A stretch of 64,000 nt of DNA from Gammaproteobacteria bacterium (GTDB taxonomy: Bacteria; Pseudomonadota; Gammaproteobacteria; Enterobacterales; Alteromonadaceae): the NCBI GenBank assembly GCA_017302255.1, contig JAFLDV010000002.1, positions 1 to 64,000 on the forward strand. Direction: 5' to 3'. Below the pieces are notes generated by a model, which was not told the DNA's origin, searched no databases, and saw nothing but the letters and a program-made list of their open reading frames with translations. Each line of letters opens with the position of its first letter. The first letter of the stretch is position 1. The position numbers and the translations under genes are program-made. Of the stretch, positions 48,701-60,289 are shown piece by piece.

Positions 48701-49171
48701 GTGAATATTAACGCCACTCTCATTGGTGAATTGATTGCCTTTATCGTGTTCGTCGGCTTCTGTATGAAGTTCGTATGGCCACCGATCATTGGTGCAATCG
48801 AAACTCGCCAGCAAAAAATTGCAGATGGTCTAGCTGCGAGCGATCGCGCTGAGACTGAACTGCGTTTAGCGCAAGAGAATGCAAAGAAACAGTTAGTTGA
48901 TGCCAAAGCACAAGCTTCTGCATTAATTGACCAAGCGAAAAAACGCGAAGCGCAGATTATCGACGAGGCTGCGGTTAAAGCGCAGGCTGAGCGCGAAAAA
49001 ATTCTGGCTCAGGCTAAAGCGGAAGTCGAAGCTGAACGCATCCGGGCGAAAGAAGAGTTACGTAAGCAAGTTGCTGCTTTAGCAGTGGCTGGTGCTGAAC
49101 GTATTCTTCAACGTTCAATCGATGAAGCTGCTCACAGCGACATCCTGGAAAAACTGGTTGCAGAACTGTAA
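48701..49171 (+). CDS. atpF: F1Fo ATP synthase subunit b
   Basis: 156-residue peripheral stalk protein: one N-terminal membrane helix (about 5-27, [21 protein letters not shown]) and a long charged helix forming a right-handed coiled coil. E. coli b is also 156 residues. GTG start with AAGGAGAA upstream. Confidence 0.96.
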   Translation: MNINATLIGELIAFIVFVGFCMKFVWPPIIGAIETRQQKIADGLAASDRAETELRLAQENAKKQLVDAKAQASALIDQAKKREAQIIDEAAVKAQAEREKILAQAKAEVEAERIRAKEELRKQVAALAVAGAERILQRSIDEAAHSDILEKLVAEL

Positions 49172-49182
49172 GAGGAAGAGCC

Positions 49183-49716
49183 ATGTCTGAACTGACGAAT
49201 GTCGCTCGTCCTTATGCCAAAGCGGCGTTTGACTATGCAGTCGAACAAAACGCTTTGGCGGCCTGGGCTGACATGCTGTTTTTTGCTGCGGAAGTAGTGA
49301 AAAACCCTGCTGTCGCCGAGCGCCTGCAAAGCAACGCTGCTGCGGAAACGTTAGCAGAATTTATTATCCAGATTTGTGGTGAGCAACTGAATGGCGCTGG
49401 CCAAAACCTTGTAAAGGTTATGGCTGAAAATAAGCGTCTGACAGCATTGCCTGCTGTGTTTGATAGTTATTTGCTGCTTAAAGCAGAACACGAAAAAGAA
49501 GCCACTGTAGATGTGGTTTCAGCAACTGTGTTGTCAGCTGAGCAACAAGACAAACTGATCGCAGCATTATCACAGCGTTTAGCACGCAAAGTTAAGTTGA
49601 ACTGTAGCGTAGACCCGACAATCGTCGGTGGTATGTTAATTAAAGCCGGTGATATGGTTATCGATGGCTCAGTTCGCGGTAAGTTAGACCGTTTAGCCAC
49701 TGCGCTGCAGTCATAA
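49183..49716 (+). CDS. atpH: F1Fo ATP synthase subunit delta
   Basis: 177 residues, joins the b stalk to the top of F1. [15 protein letters not shown] at the N-terminus and [19 protein letters not shown] near the C-terminus are the family signatures. AGAGGAAGAG upstream of the ATG. Confidence 0.96.
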   Translation: MSELTNVARPYAKAAFDYAVEQNALAAWADMLFFAAEVVKNPAVAERLQSNAAAETLAEFIIQICGEQLNGAGQNLVKVMAENKRLTALPAVFDSYLLLKAEHEKEATVDVVSATVLSAEQQDKLIAALSQRLARKVKLNCSVDPTIVGGMLIKAGDMVIDGSVRGKLDRLATALQS

Positions 49717-49730
49717 TTGGGGATTAGAGC

Positions 49731-51272
49731 ATGCAACTGAATTCCACTGAAATCTCTGAACTGATCAAACAACGTATTGCTCAGTTTGAAGTTGTCAGTG
49801 AAGCTCGTAACGAAGGTACTATCGTGTCTGTTACCGATGGTATCATCCGTATCAATGGCCTTGCTGACTGTATGCAAGGTGAGATGATTGAGCTTCCTGG
49901 TAACCGTTACGCTATCGCATTGAACTTAGAGCGCAGCTCTGTAGGTGCAGTAGTTATGGGTCCATATGCGGACCTGCGTGAAGGTATCAAAGTAAAAGCA
50001 ACTGGCCGTATTCTGGAAGTTCCAGTAGGTCCAGGTCTGTTAGGTCGTGTGGTTAACACTTTAGGTGAGCCAATCGACGGTAAAGGTCCAATTGATGCGG
50101 CTGGTTTCGCTCCTGTTGAGAAAATCGCTCCAGGTGTTATCGACCGTCAATCAGTTGATCAACCAATGCAAACTGGTTACAAATCAGTCGACGCGATGAT
50201 TCCTATCGGTCGCGGTCAACGTGAGTTGATCATCGGTGACCGTCAGACAGGTAAAACTGCTCTGGCAATCGACGCTATCATCAACCAGAAGTCTTCTGGC
50301 GTTAAATGTATCTACGTATGTATCGGTCAAAAAGCTTCGACCATCGCAAACGTAGTTCGCAAACTGGAAGAACACGGCGCATTAGCTCACACCATCGTGG
50401 TTGTGGCTTCTGCTTCAGAAGCGGCTGCTCTGCAATTCTTAGCTCCGTACTCTGGTTGTACTATGGGTGAATACTTCCGTGACCTCGGTGAAGATGCACT
50501 GATCGTATACGATGACTTGTCAAAACAAGCTGTTGCATACCGTCAAATCTCATTGTTGTTACGTCGTCCACCAGGTCGTGAAGCTTACCCAGGCGACGTG
50601 TTCTATTTACACAGCCGTCTGTTAGAGCGCGCATCACGCGTTAACGATAACTACGTTGAACGTTTAACCAACGGCGCAGTGAAAGGTAAAACAGGTTCTT
50701 TAACCGCATTACCAATCATTGAAACCCAAGGTGGTGACGTTTCTGCGTTCGTTCCAACCAACGTGATTTCAATCACCGATGGTCAGATCTTCCTGGAATC
50801 GAACCTGTTCAACGCCGGTATCCGTCCTGCAGTCAACGCCGGTATTTCTGTATCGCGTGTTGGTGGTGCTGCACAGACCAAGATCATCAAGAAACTCGGT
50901 GGTGGTATCCGTTTAGCATTAGCTCAATACTCTGAATTAGCAGCGTTCGCGCAGTTTGCTTCAGACTTAGACGATGCAACACGTGCCCAGTTAGACCACG
51001 GTCAGAAAGTTACTGAGCTGATGAAACAGCTGCAGTACGCGCCAATGGGCGTTGCTGACATGGGCGTGTCTATCTTCGCTATCGAGAAAGGCTACATGAA
51101 AGATGTTGAAGTCGCGAAAATCCTCGACTTCGAAGCGGCACTGCTAGCTTATATGCACGCAGAGCACGGCGCATTCATGGCTGATCTGAACAAAACCGGT
51201 AACTACAACGACCAGATCGAAGCGACCATCAAAGGCGCTATTGAGAAGTTTAAAGCGACTCAGACCTGGTAA
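49731..51272 (+). CDS. atpA: F1Fo ATP synthase subunit alpha
   Basis: 513 residues, identical in length to E. coli AtpA. Non-catalytic nucleotide site with Walker [14 protein letters not shown], the arginine finger region in the [21 protein letters not shown] block, and DELSEED-like helices at the end. Strong, regular codon use as in the rest of the operon. Confidence 0.98.
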   Translation: MQLNSTEISELIKQRIAQFEVVSEARNEGTIVSVTDGIIRINGLADCMQGEMIELPGNRYAIALNLERSSVGAVVMGPYADLREGIKVKATGRILEVPVGPGLLGRVVNTLGEPIDGKGPIDAAGFAPVEKIAPGVIDRQSVDQPMQTGYKSVDAMIPIGRGQRELIIGDRQTGKTALAIDAIINQKSSGVKCIYVCIGQKASTIANVVRKLEEHGALAHTIVVVASASEAAALQFLAPYSGCTMGEYFRDLGEDALIVYDDLSKQAVAYRQISLLLRRPPGREAYPGDVFYLHSRLLERASRVNDNYVERLTNGAVKGKTGSLTALPIIETQGGDVSAFVPTNVISITDGQIFLESNLFNAGIRPAVNAGISVSRVGGAAQTKIIKKLGGGIRLALAQYSELAAFAQFASDLDDATRAQLDHGQKVTELMKQLQYAPMGVADMGVSIFAIEKGYMKDVEVAKILDFEAALLAYMHAEHGAFMADLNKTGNYNDQIEATIKGAIEKFKATQTW

Positions 51273-51327
51273 CAGATTCGGGTGGCGGTAACGTCACCCG
51301 AAACGTTGAAATTTTCGGAGATTAGTC

Positions 51328-52188
51328 ATGGCCGGCGCAAAAGAGATAAAAAGTAAGATCGGGAGTATTAACAATACTCGTAAGATCACCAGCGCTATGG
51401 AAAAGGTTGCAGTTAGCAAAATGCGCAGAGCGCAAGAGCGAGTTGCACAAAGCCGTCCATACGCTGAAGGTATGCGCAAAGTGATCGGTAATATCGCCAA
51501 TGGTAACCTGGAATATCGCCACCCGTTCTTAACAGAACGTCCGGTGAAAAACGTGGGTTACATTGTGATATCAACAGACCGGGGCCTTTGCGGCGGCTTG
51601 AATACCAACGAATTTAAACGTGTGGCTCTGGCACTTAAATCTTGGAAAGAGCAAGGCGTGAATGCAAAGTTTGCTGTTATCGGCAACAAAGCTTCCGTGT
51701 TCTTCCGTCGGTTTGGTGGCAATGTAGTTGCACAGCAGTCGGGTTCAGGCGATACACCACGTTTGGCTGATGTCATTGGTTCAGTGCGAGTGATGCTGAA
51801 TGAATACTCTGAAGGCAGAATCGATAAGTTGTTCATTGTATATAACAACTTTATCAACACGATGAAGCAAGAGCCAGTGATTGAGCAACTCTTACCTTTG
51901 CCAAAAGCGGAGCTGTCAGCCAGAAGTCATAGCTGGGATTACATTTACGAACCAGATCCAAAAGTTATCTTAGATAAATTATTGGAACGTTACGTAGAGT
52001 CTCAGGTTTATCAGGGCGTTGTAGAAAACGCAGCCAGTGAGCAAGCGGCGCGGATGGTAGCGATGAAAGCTGCAACCGACAACGCAGGCAACCTGATGGA
52101 CGACTTAAAACTGGTTTACAACAAAGCCCGTCAAGCAGCCATTACGCAGGAACTGAGCGAAATCGTCGCCGGTGCTGCTGCTGTTTAA
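51328..52188 (+). CDS. atpG: F1Fo ATP synthase subunit gamma
   Basis: 286-residue rotor shaft. N-terminal helix [24 protein letters not shown] and C-terminal helix [20 protein letters not shown] form the coiled coil inside alpha3beta3; [11 protein letters not shown] marks the Rossmann-like middle domain. Preceded by GGAG and followed by atpD. Confidence 0.97.
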   Translation: MAGAKEIKSKIGSINNTRKITSAMEKVAVSKMRRAQERVAQSRPYAEGMRKVIGNIANGNLEYRHPFLTERPVKNVGYIVISTDRGLCGGLNTNEFKRVALALKSWKEQGVNAKFAVIGNKASVFFRRFGGNVVAQQSGSGDTPRLADVIGSVRVMLNEYSEGRIDKLFIVYNNFINTMKQEPVIEQLLPLPKAELSARSHSWDYIYEPDPKVILDKLLERYVESQVYQGVVENAASEQAARMVAMKAATDNAGNLMDDLKLVYNKARQAAITQELSEIVAGAAAV

Positions 52189-52209
52189 CGCTTAGGTTTA
52201 CAGGTTTGA

Positions 52210-53613
<1,404 letters not shown>

Positions 53614-53636
53614 TTTTACAGCTTTAGGAGAGCGAA

Positions 53637-54056
53637 ATGGCGATGACAGTACAGCTGGACGTGGTAAGTGCTGAAGAGAAAATTTTCTCTGGCCTTGTCG
53701 AGTCCATTCAGGTGACTGGTAGCGAAGGTGAGTTAGGTATTTTACCTGGTCACATTCCACTGCTGACCGGCATCAAGCCTGGCATGGTACGAATTGTGAA
53801 ACAATTCGGCGAAGAGCACCTGATTTATGTCGCTGGTGGCGTACTTGAAGTACAACCGCACACAGTCACAGTGCTTGCCGATGTCGCAGTTCGTGCAGAA
53901 GACCTGGACGAACAAGCAGCACTAGCCGCACAAAAACGTGCGACAGAAGTGATGCAAAACGCCGGTGCCGACTTTAACTACGCAGAAGCTGCAGCGCAAT
54001 TAGCTGAAGCAATTGCACAGTTACGTCTGATCCAGAAACTGCGCGGCAAGAACTAA
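53637..54056 (+). CDS. atpC: F1Fo ATP synthase subunit epsilon
   Basis: 139-residue rotor subunit with inhibitory C-terminal helices. N-terminal beta-sandwich with [15 protein letters not shown] and [14 protein letters not shown], then the two-helix end ([10 protein letters not shown]..., [11 protein letters not shown]). AGGAGAG before the ATG. Operon terminator follows immediately. Confidence 0.96.
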   Translation: MAMTVQLDVVSAEEKIFSGLVESIQVTGSEGELGILPGHIPLLTGIKPGMVRIVKQFGEEHLIYVAGGVLEVQPHTVTVLADVAVRAEDLDEQAALAAQKRATEVMQNAGADFNYAEAAAQLAEAIAQLRLIQKLRGKN

Positions 54057-54071
54057 GTTCTATCGTGTTAT

Positions 54072-54105
54072 AAAAAAAGCCACCTTCGGGTGGCTTTTTG
54101 TTTTT
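54072..54105. terminator. Terminator of the atp operon
   Basis: GCCACC (54079-54084) / GGTGGC (54089-54094) with a UUCG tetraloop, A-run before and TTTTTGTTTTT after. Confidence 0.9.
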
Positions 54106-54453
54106 GGCATCGTCAGTGAATGCAACCAGCACTAAGCAATTAAACTATTTAACATTATTAATAGCCTTGAATTCTGCAAAACTTTAAGCAAATCAGCATT
54201 TAGTAACAAAGATTAGCGAAGATAAGCCAATCGTTGTTATCATCGAGTTAACTCTAAATAGAGTGCTTGTGCGCTGAGCAACAATCTAAGCGACTTATAT
54301 ACGGTTATCGACACGAACTTCCAGCTATTCGATACCTGCTGAAGATTGTTGCGCCAAGAAATTATAAAGTTCTTTAGGCCCGCGCTGTTGTTCACGCTAA
54401 ATGATCTGGAAAGTTTTGTGAGTGCACGCTGAGTTTTATTTGAGTGATTTTGA
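54106..54453. other. A/T-rich 5' region of the winged-helix regulator gene
   Basis: 348 bp without a supportable gene between the atp terminator and the regulator at 54454. The stretch is more A/T-rich than the neighbouring core genes. I could not assign a promoter; a minus-strand frame here (54240-54530) has no ribosome site and overlaps the regulator, so it is taken as chance. Confidence 0.4.
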
Positions 54454-56511
54454 ATGGGTTTATTAAATTTTGGTACGCTGCAAATTGACCTTGAACAGCG
54501 TCGTGTCTTTACCGCTTCTAGTGAGATCATTGTCGAGCCGAAAATGTTCGAAGTTTTGTCTTATCTAATAAAAAACTCAGAACGTTATGTCAGTTTACAG
54601 GAACTACACACTGAAGTTTGGGCCGGTAGAGTTGTCACAGATACCGCGGTTAGGCGTGTTATCAGTAAATTAAGAGTTCATCTAGGCGATACCGATCCAG
54701 AGACCCCGATTTATATCAAATCTCAGATGAAACGTGGCTACCAGTTTATTGGACAGCCACTACCTGAAGCATCAACCACTGCTGATTTCGCAGAGATAAA
54801 ACCGGAAATACCGGTCACTAAAGCTTTGCAATCACTTAAGTTTTGGGGCCTAGTGTTGGTTATTGCGCTGATGATGGGGTTTGCAGTGTCATTTTATTGG
54901 TCGGTCCAAAGCACTACTTCAGCAATTACCACCGAGCCTTTAGTGAATATTTCCGGAGAAAAACACTTTTTATCGGTGTCCGAAAATGGCCGGTACCAAG
55001 TCTTTACTGGGCGTCTGGATAAGAATGAAGGATGGCAAGCGTATTTCTTCGATAGTCAGTTAGCACAGCTGCAGAAGATTGACCGCACTGAAAAGGGCGA
55101 ATTTCCCTTTGTCGCTATTCTTAAGAATGAAAAAGTCGTAATGACATCATTCGTCAACGGGAAGGCGAAGTTGCATCTATATCAAATATCAGATCTTACT
55201 AGACCTTTTAAAACCATAGAGTTTGATGAATTCTCGCGAATAGCTCAAGTGGCGTATTTTCAAGATGATCTCATTCTGATGAGTGGTCAAAAAAAGGAAG
55301 AAAAAAACTTTGTGTACTATCAGCTAGATCTGAAGGGCGAACAATTAAAGCAATTTACTTTTAGCTCGTTGCAGCAATCTATCGATTTTCATATAACTTT
55401 CTCGCCGGATAAGAAACATTATGCCTTCATAAGAAGGGGCGCCGACTTCCAGGTCCAAGTCATCAACGCAGCTAAAAAAACGCTTCTTGCTACCGACTCT
55501 TTTGACCTTAAAGCCACAGCGGCTGATGAATTGAACTTGCTTTGGCTTGATAACGATCAGTTATTGATAAATGCTGGCGAAAAATTCAACGTTTTGAATA
55601 TTAACAATGGTTCGAAAAAGGAACCATCAGTGACGCAGCGATTTAGTGGTTTGGCTCGTGGTCAGCAGGGCAATTTCTATGGACTGCAAAAGCCTGCACA
55701 GCTCAAAACATTCTTCCAAGTGCAATTGAGCAATCTAGGATCTAAACAGCGATATTTTTCCTTTACTGGCCATACCCATAGTTTAAATTTCAGCAAAATT
55801 CCGAACCAGCTTTGGTTGGTCGAAAAAAATGATGCCGATTATCAACTCTATCTTTATCAACCAGAGACTGGGAATAAAAGGTTCTACTTTAAATCAAAAG
55901 AACCTTTCACCGTGATTTCGGAAGATCCAGATATGGCACTGTTGCTGTTGTTTAACAATAAACAAATAAAACTGCTAGATCATAATCGTGAAACGCTTAT
56001 CGATATTTCCGATGTGAATCAGAAAATTGGCTTTTCAACATTTAGCCAAACCAATGGCGAAGTTTTATTCACCGAAAAAATTGGCGATACCTGGCACGTG
56101 CAGTCCTTTGACGTCAAAACAAAATTGCAAAAACGTTTACTGAAGGGTTTTCGGATGCTGTTGCCTTGGCAGCAACAATTTATTGCAGCAGATGAAAAAG
56201 GACAATTTTACTTATTGGATGATCAGTTTCAAGTTGTTAAACAGCTACCTTTTACCATCGATTTCAATTTCCTGTACCAAGTTAGCTTACATGGAAATAA
56301 AATCATTTCAGCTAACATTGGGTCTGATTCCACATGGAAATTAGCGACCTTAGACTTAATAACAGAACAATACCAGCAGCAATCTCTGCACGATTTGCCT
56401 ATTAATAGCAAATTTTCGTTTAATAATGATGGAACCGAATCAATAGTATCTACTGCAAATGATGATGGTAATCAATTGGTTAGGCTTAGTTATAACTTTG
56501 GTTATAACTAG
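54454..56511 (+). CDS. Membrane-anchored winged-helix regulator (CadC/ToxR type) with large periplasmic domain
   Basis: 685 residues. Residues 1-102 form an OmpR/PhoB-type winged helix (FEVLSYLIKNSERYVSLQEL, ELHTEVWAGRVVTDTAVRRVISKLR, RGYQFIG), followed by a linker, one transmembrane helix (about 130-149) and a C-terminal periplasmic part of about 530 residues whose repeating beta-strand pattern resembles a TolB/WD-type propeller. Such one-component regulators bind DNA from the membrane and sense outside signals. No phosphoacceptor domain. It sits between atpC and glmU, which are usually close neighbours, and is followed by a small secreted peptide gene that may be its target. No clear Shine-Dalgarno. 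Confidence 0.8.
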   Translation: MGLLNFGTLQIDLEQRRVFTASSEIIVEPKMFEVLSYLIKNSERYVSLQELHTEVWAGRVVTDTAVRRVISKLRVHLGDTDPETPIYIKSQMKRGYQFIGQPLPEASTTADFAEIKPEIPVTKALQSLKFWGLVLVIALMMGFAVSFYWSVQSTTSAITTEPLVNISGEKHFLSVSENGRYQVFTGRLDKNEGWQAYFFDSQLAQLQKIDRTEKGEFPFVAILKNEKVVMTSFVNGKAKLHLYQISDLTRPFKTIEFDEFSRIAQVAYFQDDLILMSGQKKEEKNFVYYQLDLKGEQLKQFTFSSLQQSIDFHITFSPDKKHYAFIRRGADFQVQVINAAKKTLLATDSFDLKATAADELNLLWLDNDQLLINAGEKFNVLNINNGSKKEPSVTQRFSGLARGQQGNFYGLQKPAQLKTFFQVQLSNLGSKQRYFSFTGHTHSLNFSKIPNQLWLVEKNDADYQLYLYQPETGNKRFYFKSKEPFTVISEDPDMALLLLFNNKQIKLLDHNRETLIDISDVNQKIGFSTFSQTNGEVLFTEKIGDTWHVQSFDVKTKLQKRLLKGFRMLLPWQQQFIAADEKGQFYLLDDQFQVVKQLPFTIDFNFLYQVSLHGNKIISANIGSDSTWKLATLDLITEQYQQQSLHDLPINSKFSFNNDGTESIVSTANDDGNQLVRLSYNFGYN

Positions 56512-56627
56512 GTTTCGATAAAGTCCGCTGAAAGTAGCGTCGAAGTTATGGTGATTCACTGCAAGCGTTAGTAATTTGCAGTTGCGCTTTACCCTAGCCC
56601 ACAACGTTATCAACAGAGGATTTTGCA

Positions 56628-56849
56628 ATGAGAAGAATTAGTTATCAAACACTTGTGATGTTGTTTTTAGCATTGATGTATTCAGGAATTGTTCCTGCGA
56701 CTGAGACTACCGAGCCGCAACAGCAACAACAAGATGCGCGCTGGTGCTTCCTTTTGGCCAACACCCCAATACTTGTGATCCCAATGGTCAGGGTTTTTCA
56801 GATATCCGCTGCTGATTTGGAAACTAATTCCGCAGTAGTGCAGAACTAG
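56628..56849 (+). CDS. Small secreted peptide, possibly frameshifted
   Basis: 73 codons with AGAGGA before the ATG. Signal peptide about 1-24 (SYQTLVMLFLALMYSGIVPA-TE), then a short TEPQQQQQ linker. The annotated tail after DARWC is hydrophobic and unusual. In the -1 frame the same DNA reads GQHPNTCDPNGQGFSDIRC and stops at 56810-56812, which looks more like a secreted Cys-containing peptide end. A one-base deletion near 56735-56765 would explain this, so the gene may be a recent pseudogene. Family unknown; lies 116 bp after the regulator. Confidence 0.45.
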   Translation: MRRISYQTLVMLFLALMYSGIVPATETTEPQQQQQDARWCFLLANTPILVIPMVRVFQISAADLETNSAVVQN

Positions 56850-56877
56850 GAATCCAGAACTAGGAATCCAGAACTAG
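56841..56877 (+). repeat. 14-bp tandem repeat across the small peptide stop codon
   Basis: CAGAACTAGGAATC occurs twice in tandem (56841-56854, 56855-56868), followed by a partial third copy CAGAACTAG (56869-56877). The TAG stop of the 73-codon frame lies inside the first unit, so copy-number change would not alter the protein. Confidence 0.9.
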
Positions 56878-57062
56878 TAGTACATTACTAATTTGTCGTT
56901 GCGCATCGTGTTTAACAGTTTTTTAGGAATTAACTTGAATACTGCAGTATTTAACATGGATTACGCGGAAATACAGGGCTTCAAAGGAAAACTTCGACTC
57001 CCCCCTGTTTTCTGTAGCGTTATCAATTAGAATAACCAGCAAATGATAACAGGGGTTCTTTT

Positions 57063-58427
57063 ATGGCTTTAAACGTAGTGATCCTGGCGGCTGGTAAAGG
57101 CACGCGGATGAAATCTTCCCTTCCAAAAGTGTTACACAAGGTCGCTGAGCGTCCGATGGTGCAGCATGTGATTGATACCGCGAATTCTTTAGGTGCCGCG
57201 AGCATCAATTTGGTTTACGGCTATGGCGCTGAGCAGCTGAAAGCTGGGCTTGGTGAGCAACCTCTGCATTGGGTGTTACAAGCAGAGCAATTAGGTACAG
57301 GCCATGCTGTGCAGCAAGCCATTCCCCATATTGCCGACGAAGACACTGTGCTGATTTTATACGGTGATGTGCCACTGACTCGCAAAGAGACTTTAGAGCA
57401 GTTATTGGCGACCCGCGATGAAAATGGCTTGGCTATTCTGACGGTAATTTTGGCAAACCCTACCGGTTATGGCCGAATTGTCCGTGAAAATGGCAAAGTG
57501 GTCGGCATCGTTGAACAAAAAGATGCAACGCCAGCACAGCTGTTAATCAATGAAGTGAATAGCGGCATTATGGCGGTACCTGGGAAAAAGCTGAAAGCTT
57601 GGTTGTCAGGTTTGCAAAACAACAATGCGCAAGGCGAATTCTATTTAACCGATATCGTGGCGATGGCGGCTGCTGAGGGCGTAACAATCACTACCGCTCA
57701 CCCGCAGAATCCGATTGAAACCGAAGGTGCTAATAACCGCGTGCAGCTGGCGCAGCTAGAACGTGCGTACCAACTGCGTAAAGCGGAAGAGTTAATGCTC
57801 AATGGCGCAAACTTGCGCGATCCTGCGCGGATTGATGTTCGTGGCGAAGTGCAAGTCGGCAGTGACGTGATGATCGACGTGAACGTCATTTTTGAAGGTA
57901 AAGTCGTGCTCGGCAATGGTGTTAGCATTGGTGCAAACTGCATTCTAAAAGATGTAGTGATTGGTGCGAATACTGAGATCAAACCAAACACCATGGTTGA
58001 ATCTTCAACTATTGGCGCTGACTGTTCAGTTGGTCCATATGCGCGTATTCGCCCTGATTCAGTGCTGGCGGATGATAGCCATGTTGGCAACTTCGTGGAA
58101 TTAAAGAAAACAGTGCTTGGCCAAGGTTCAAAAGCCAACCACCTGACTTACTTAGGCGATTCTGTGATCGGCAGCAAAGTGAACGTTGGCGCTGGCACTA
58201 TCACCTGTAACTACGACGGCGCAAACAAATTCCAAACCACGATTGAAGATGGGGTGTTTGTTGGCTCCAATAGCTCGTTGGTTGCCCCAATTACCTTGGG
58301 TAAAAACAGTACCGTTGGTGCTGGTTCCGTGGTCACGCAAAGTGTTGGTGAAGATGAGCTTGTTGTCGCGCGCACTAAACAACGGCATATCACCGGCTGG
58401 AAACGCCCGGTAAAAATAAAGAAATAA
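57063..58427 (+). CDS. glmU: Bifunctional GlcN-1-P acetyltransferase / GlcNAc-1-P uridyltransferase
   Basis: Makes UDP-GlcNAc for peptidoglycan and LPS. 454 residues: N-terminal pyrophosphorylase domain with [18 protein letters not shown] (8-25) and LYGDVPL, then a left-handed beta-helix acetyltransferase domain (about 250-454) with [17 protein letters not shown] and [16 protein letters not shown] precedes the ATG; the palindromic terminator follows. Confidence 0.98.
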   Translation: MALNVVILAAGKGTRMKSSLPKVLHKVAERPMVQHVIDTANSLGAASINLVYGYGAEQLKAGLGEQPLHWVLQAEQLGTGHAVQQAIPHIADEDTVLILYGDVPLTRKETLEQLLATRDENGLAILTVILANPTGYGRIVRENGKVVGIVEQKDATPAQLLINEVNSGIMAVPGKKLKAWLSGLQNNNAQGEFYLTDIVAMAAAEGVTITTAHPQNPIETEGANNRVQLAQLERAYQLRKAEELMLNGANLRDPARIDVRGEVQVGSDVMIDVNVIFEGKVVLGNGVSIGANCILKDVVIGANTEIKPNTMVESSTIGADCSVGPYARIRPDSVLADDSHVGNFVELKKTVLGQGSKANHLTYLGDSVIGSKVNVGAGTITCNYDGANKFQTTIEDGVFVGSNSSLVAPITLGKNSTVGAGSVVTQSVGEDELVVARTKQRHITGWKRPVKIKK

Positions 58428-58446
58428 CTTAAACAATATGCATTAT

Positions 58447-58470
58447 GGGCCAGCATGCTGGCCCTTTTTA
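58447..58470 (+). terminator. Terminator after glmU
   Basis: GGGCCAGC (58447-58454) / GCTGGCCC (58457-58464), perfect palindrome followed by TTTTTA. Located 20 bp after the glmU stop and 22 bp before the next start. Confidence 0.85.
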
Positions 58471-58491
58471 TCCCAACCACAAGGAAGTCTT

Positions 58492-59352
58492 ATGAATAAA
58501 TTTCTCCGCCCACTAGGCCTGTGTTTAGCGCTTTTCTCCGTCGGTGCGGTTGCCGAAACCTCGGTGTGGAAAGTCAGCAAAGGCAATGACTTTATTTATG
58601 TTGCAGGCACTGTGCATTTGCTGCCTGCTAGTGAATATCCATTACCATCCGCGTTTAACGATGCCTACCGTCAAGCAGACCGTTTAGTCTTCGAAGCGCC
58701 GCTGCCAGAAACCATGGCCGAACAGCAAAAGATGCTGGCCACTTTGCAGTATCCAGCAGGGCAAACCTTAAGTAAGCAATTAAAACCGGCTGTTCGTAAT
58801 GAGCTGGCTCAATATTTACAAGAACTCGGCGTACCTTTAGCGATGGTCGACGGCTACAAACCAGGATTTGTCGCAATGCAGCTGACTTTAATCGAAATGA
58901 CTAAAGCAGGTCTTTCTGGTGATGGTGTTGATAAACATTTTCTGACGCAGGCAAAAAGTGCGGGTAAGCCTTTGCAATATTTGGAAACTTTGGAGTTTCA
59001 AATTGATTTAATTGCAAAAATTGGCGAAGAAAATCCAGACGAGTTTATTAAACTCAGCCTCGCCGAAGCCAAAGACAGCAGCAATATGCTGAAGAAACTG
59101 ATTAAAGCTTGGCGCGCCGGCGATATGGACTTCATTGATCGCGAAGTGTTGCGTAAAGCGAAAAAAGACGATGAGCGCACTTATCGCATGATGTTTAGCG
59201 ATCGTAATCAACGCTGGTTGCCGCAACTGCAACAAATGTTCGAGCAACCAGGCCACGAGTTAGTATTGGTCGGAGCAGCGCATTTACCTGGTGACGAAGG
59301 TGTGTTGACGATGTTGCGTCAGGCTGGTTTTACCTTGCAACAAATGCCGTAA
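58492..59352 (+). CDS. TraB/GumN family protein
   Basis: 286 residues, exported: signal peptide about 1-21 (ending GAVAE). The family blocks are GTVHLLPASEYPLP (38-51 region, with the conserved GTxH), DGYKPGFVAMQLTL, GDGVDKHFLTQAKSAGKPLQYLET and the C-terminal VGAAHLPGDEGVL with a second conserved GxxH. The paired GxxH motifs suggest a metal-dependent, perhaps protease-like, activity related to Tiki, but this is inference. AAGGAAG before the ATG. Confidence 0.88.
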   Translation: MNKFLRPLGLCLALFSVGAVAETSVWKVSKGNDFIYVAGTVHLLPASEYPLPSAFNDAYRQADRLVFEAPLPETMAEQQKMLATLQYPAGQTLSKQLKPAVRNELAQYLQELGVPLAMVDGYKPGFVAMQLTLIEMTKAGLSGDGVDKHFLTQAKSAGKPLQYLETLEFQIDLIAKIGEENPDEFIKLSLAEAKDSSNMLKKLIKAWRAGDMDFIDREVLRKAKKDDERTYRMMFSDRNQRWLPQLQQMFEQPGHELVLVGAAHLPGDEGVLTMLRQAGFTLQQMP

Positions 59353-59379
59353 CTTTGCGGTTTTAATCCGAGAAAACTC

Positions 59380-59940
59380 ATGAAAAAGCTGCTGGGAATG
59401 TTGTTGATGTGCGTTTTGGTTGGTTGTAGTTCAACTAACCAAATGGCGCTGTTAAAGCTGTCGCAAAACGACTTAAACCAGCAGCTGAACGCTCAGTTAC
59501 AGCAACGATTAACACCGATTAAGCTTGCGGGAGTGCCGCTACAATTTCGTTCGGTACAGCTGCAGAACCAAATTGCGCCAGAGGGTCGTTCGGTGATCCG
59601 CGTAGATTTGTCTGCAGACATTGCTGCACAAATTGCGGTGATACAACTCCCGCTTCAAACGTCGTTTGCAATTGAAGCCGAACCCTATTTCGATCAGCAA
59701 CGCCAAGCGGTATATCTGCGTCAATTTAAGCTGTTAGATGCAAAAGTAGCTGGGGCAGGTTATTCCGGAAAACTAAAACCTTTATCGGCGGAATTACAAC
59801 AATGGCTGCAAAGCTGGTTGAGCCGCCAGCCGGTTTATCAATTAGACCCGAATAAATTGGAACACCAGTTACTGTTAAAAATGCCGCTAAAAATTCAGTT
59901 AAAACCTGGGCAGATGGTTTTAACACCGGCATTTGACTAA
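59380..59940 (+). CDS. DUF1439 lipoprotein (YceB-like)
   Basis: 186 residues. Lipoprotein signal with lipobox LVGC (Cys 16) followed by SSTNQ, no Asp at +2, so outer-membrane sorting is expected. The rest is beta-rich with repeated QL/NQQLN near the N-terminus, matching the YceB lipid-binding-like DUF1439 family. Function unknown. 27 bp after the TraB/GumN gene, likely cotranscribed. Confidence 0.8.
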   Translation: MKKLLGMLLMCVLVGCSSTNQMALLKLSQNDLNQQLNAQLQQRLTPIKLAGVPLQFRSVQLQNQIAPEGRSVIRVDLSADIAAQIAVIQLPLQTSFAIEAEPYFDQQRQAVYLRQFKLLDAKVAGAGYSGKLKPLSAELQQWLQSWLSRQPVYQLDPNKLEHQLLLKMPLKIQLKPGQMVLTPAFD

Positions 59941-59975
59941 GGACCAAAGCGGCGTTTTTTACCTAAGCTTTGTGC

Positions 59976-60179
59976 TTATAGCGCTAGTTCAGTTAACCAT
60001 TGCAAAGGCGCTTCGATCAATTGCAGATGCGAATGACCAATGTAACTGTACAGGCCAAGCTGACTTTCTAGTGCAAGTAATAAAGCATTACCCGCTAGCA
60101 TTGCCATAACAAACAATAGCAATGTCAGTAGTAACTGCTTCACATTTGGGGTTTGGATGGGGGTATGTTCCGCTGCCAT
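59976..60179 (-). CDS. Small single-pass membrane protein, unknown
   Basis: 67 residues with AAGGACC before the ATG. One hydrophobic helix (about 15-37, KQLLLTLLLFVMAMLAGNALLL) then an amphipathic tail (SYIGHSHLQLIEAPLQWLTEL). No family recognised. It is on the strand opposite to its neighbours and its 5' end faces the VanZ-like gene. Start signal and composition support it as real. Confidence 0.6.
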   Translation of the reverse strand: MAAEHTPIQTPNVKQLLLTLLLFVMAMLAGNALLLALESQLGLYSYIGHSHLQLIEAPLQWLTELAL

Positions 60180-60289
60180 TGCCGGTCCTTTGCTCTTTGA
60201 TGCTTTTAATACGTGGTTAGTCGCAAGCAGATCTAATTTAGTTTAAAAAAAACACAAATTTTTTTGAAAATAGCTAGGTAAGGGAAAAG

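Noticed and set aside
54240-54530. 96-codon minus-strand frame upstream of the winged-helix regulator.
   Set aside because: Overlaps the regulator start, lacks a ribosome site, composition typical of A/T-rich non-coding DNA.
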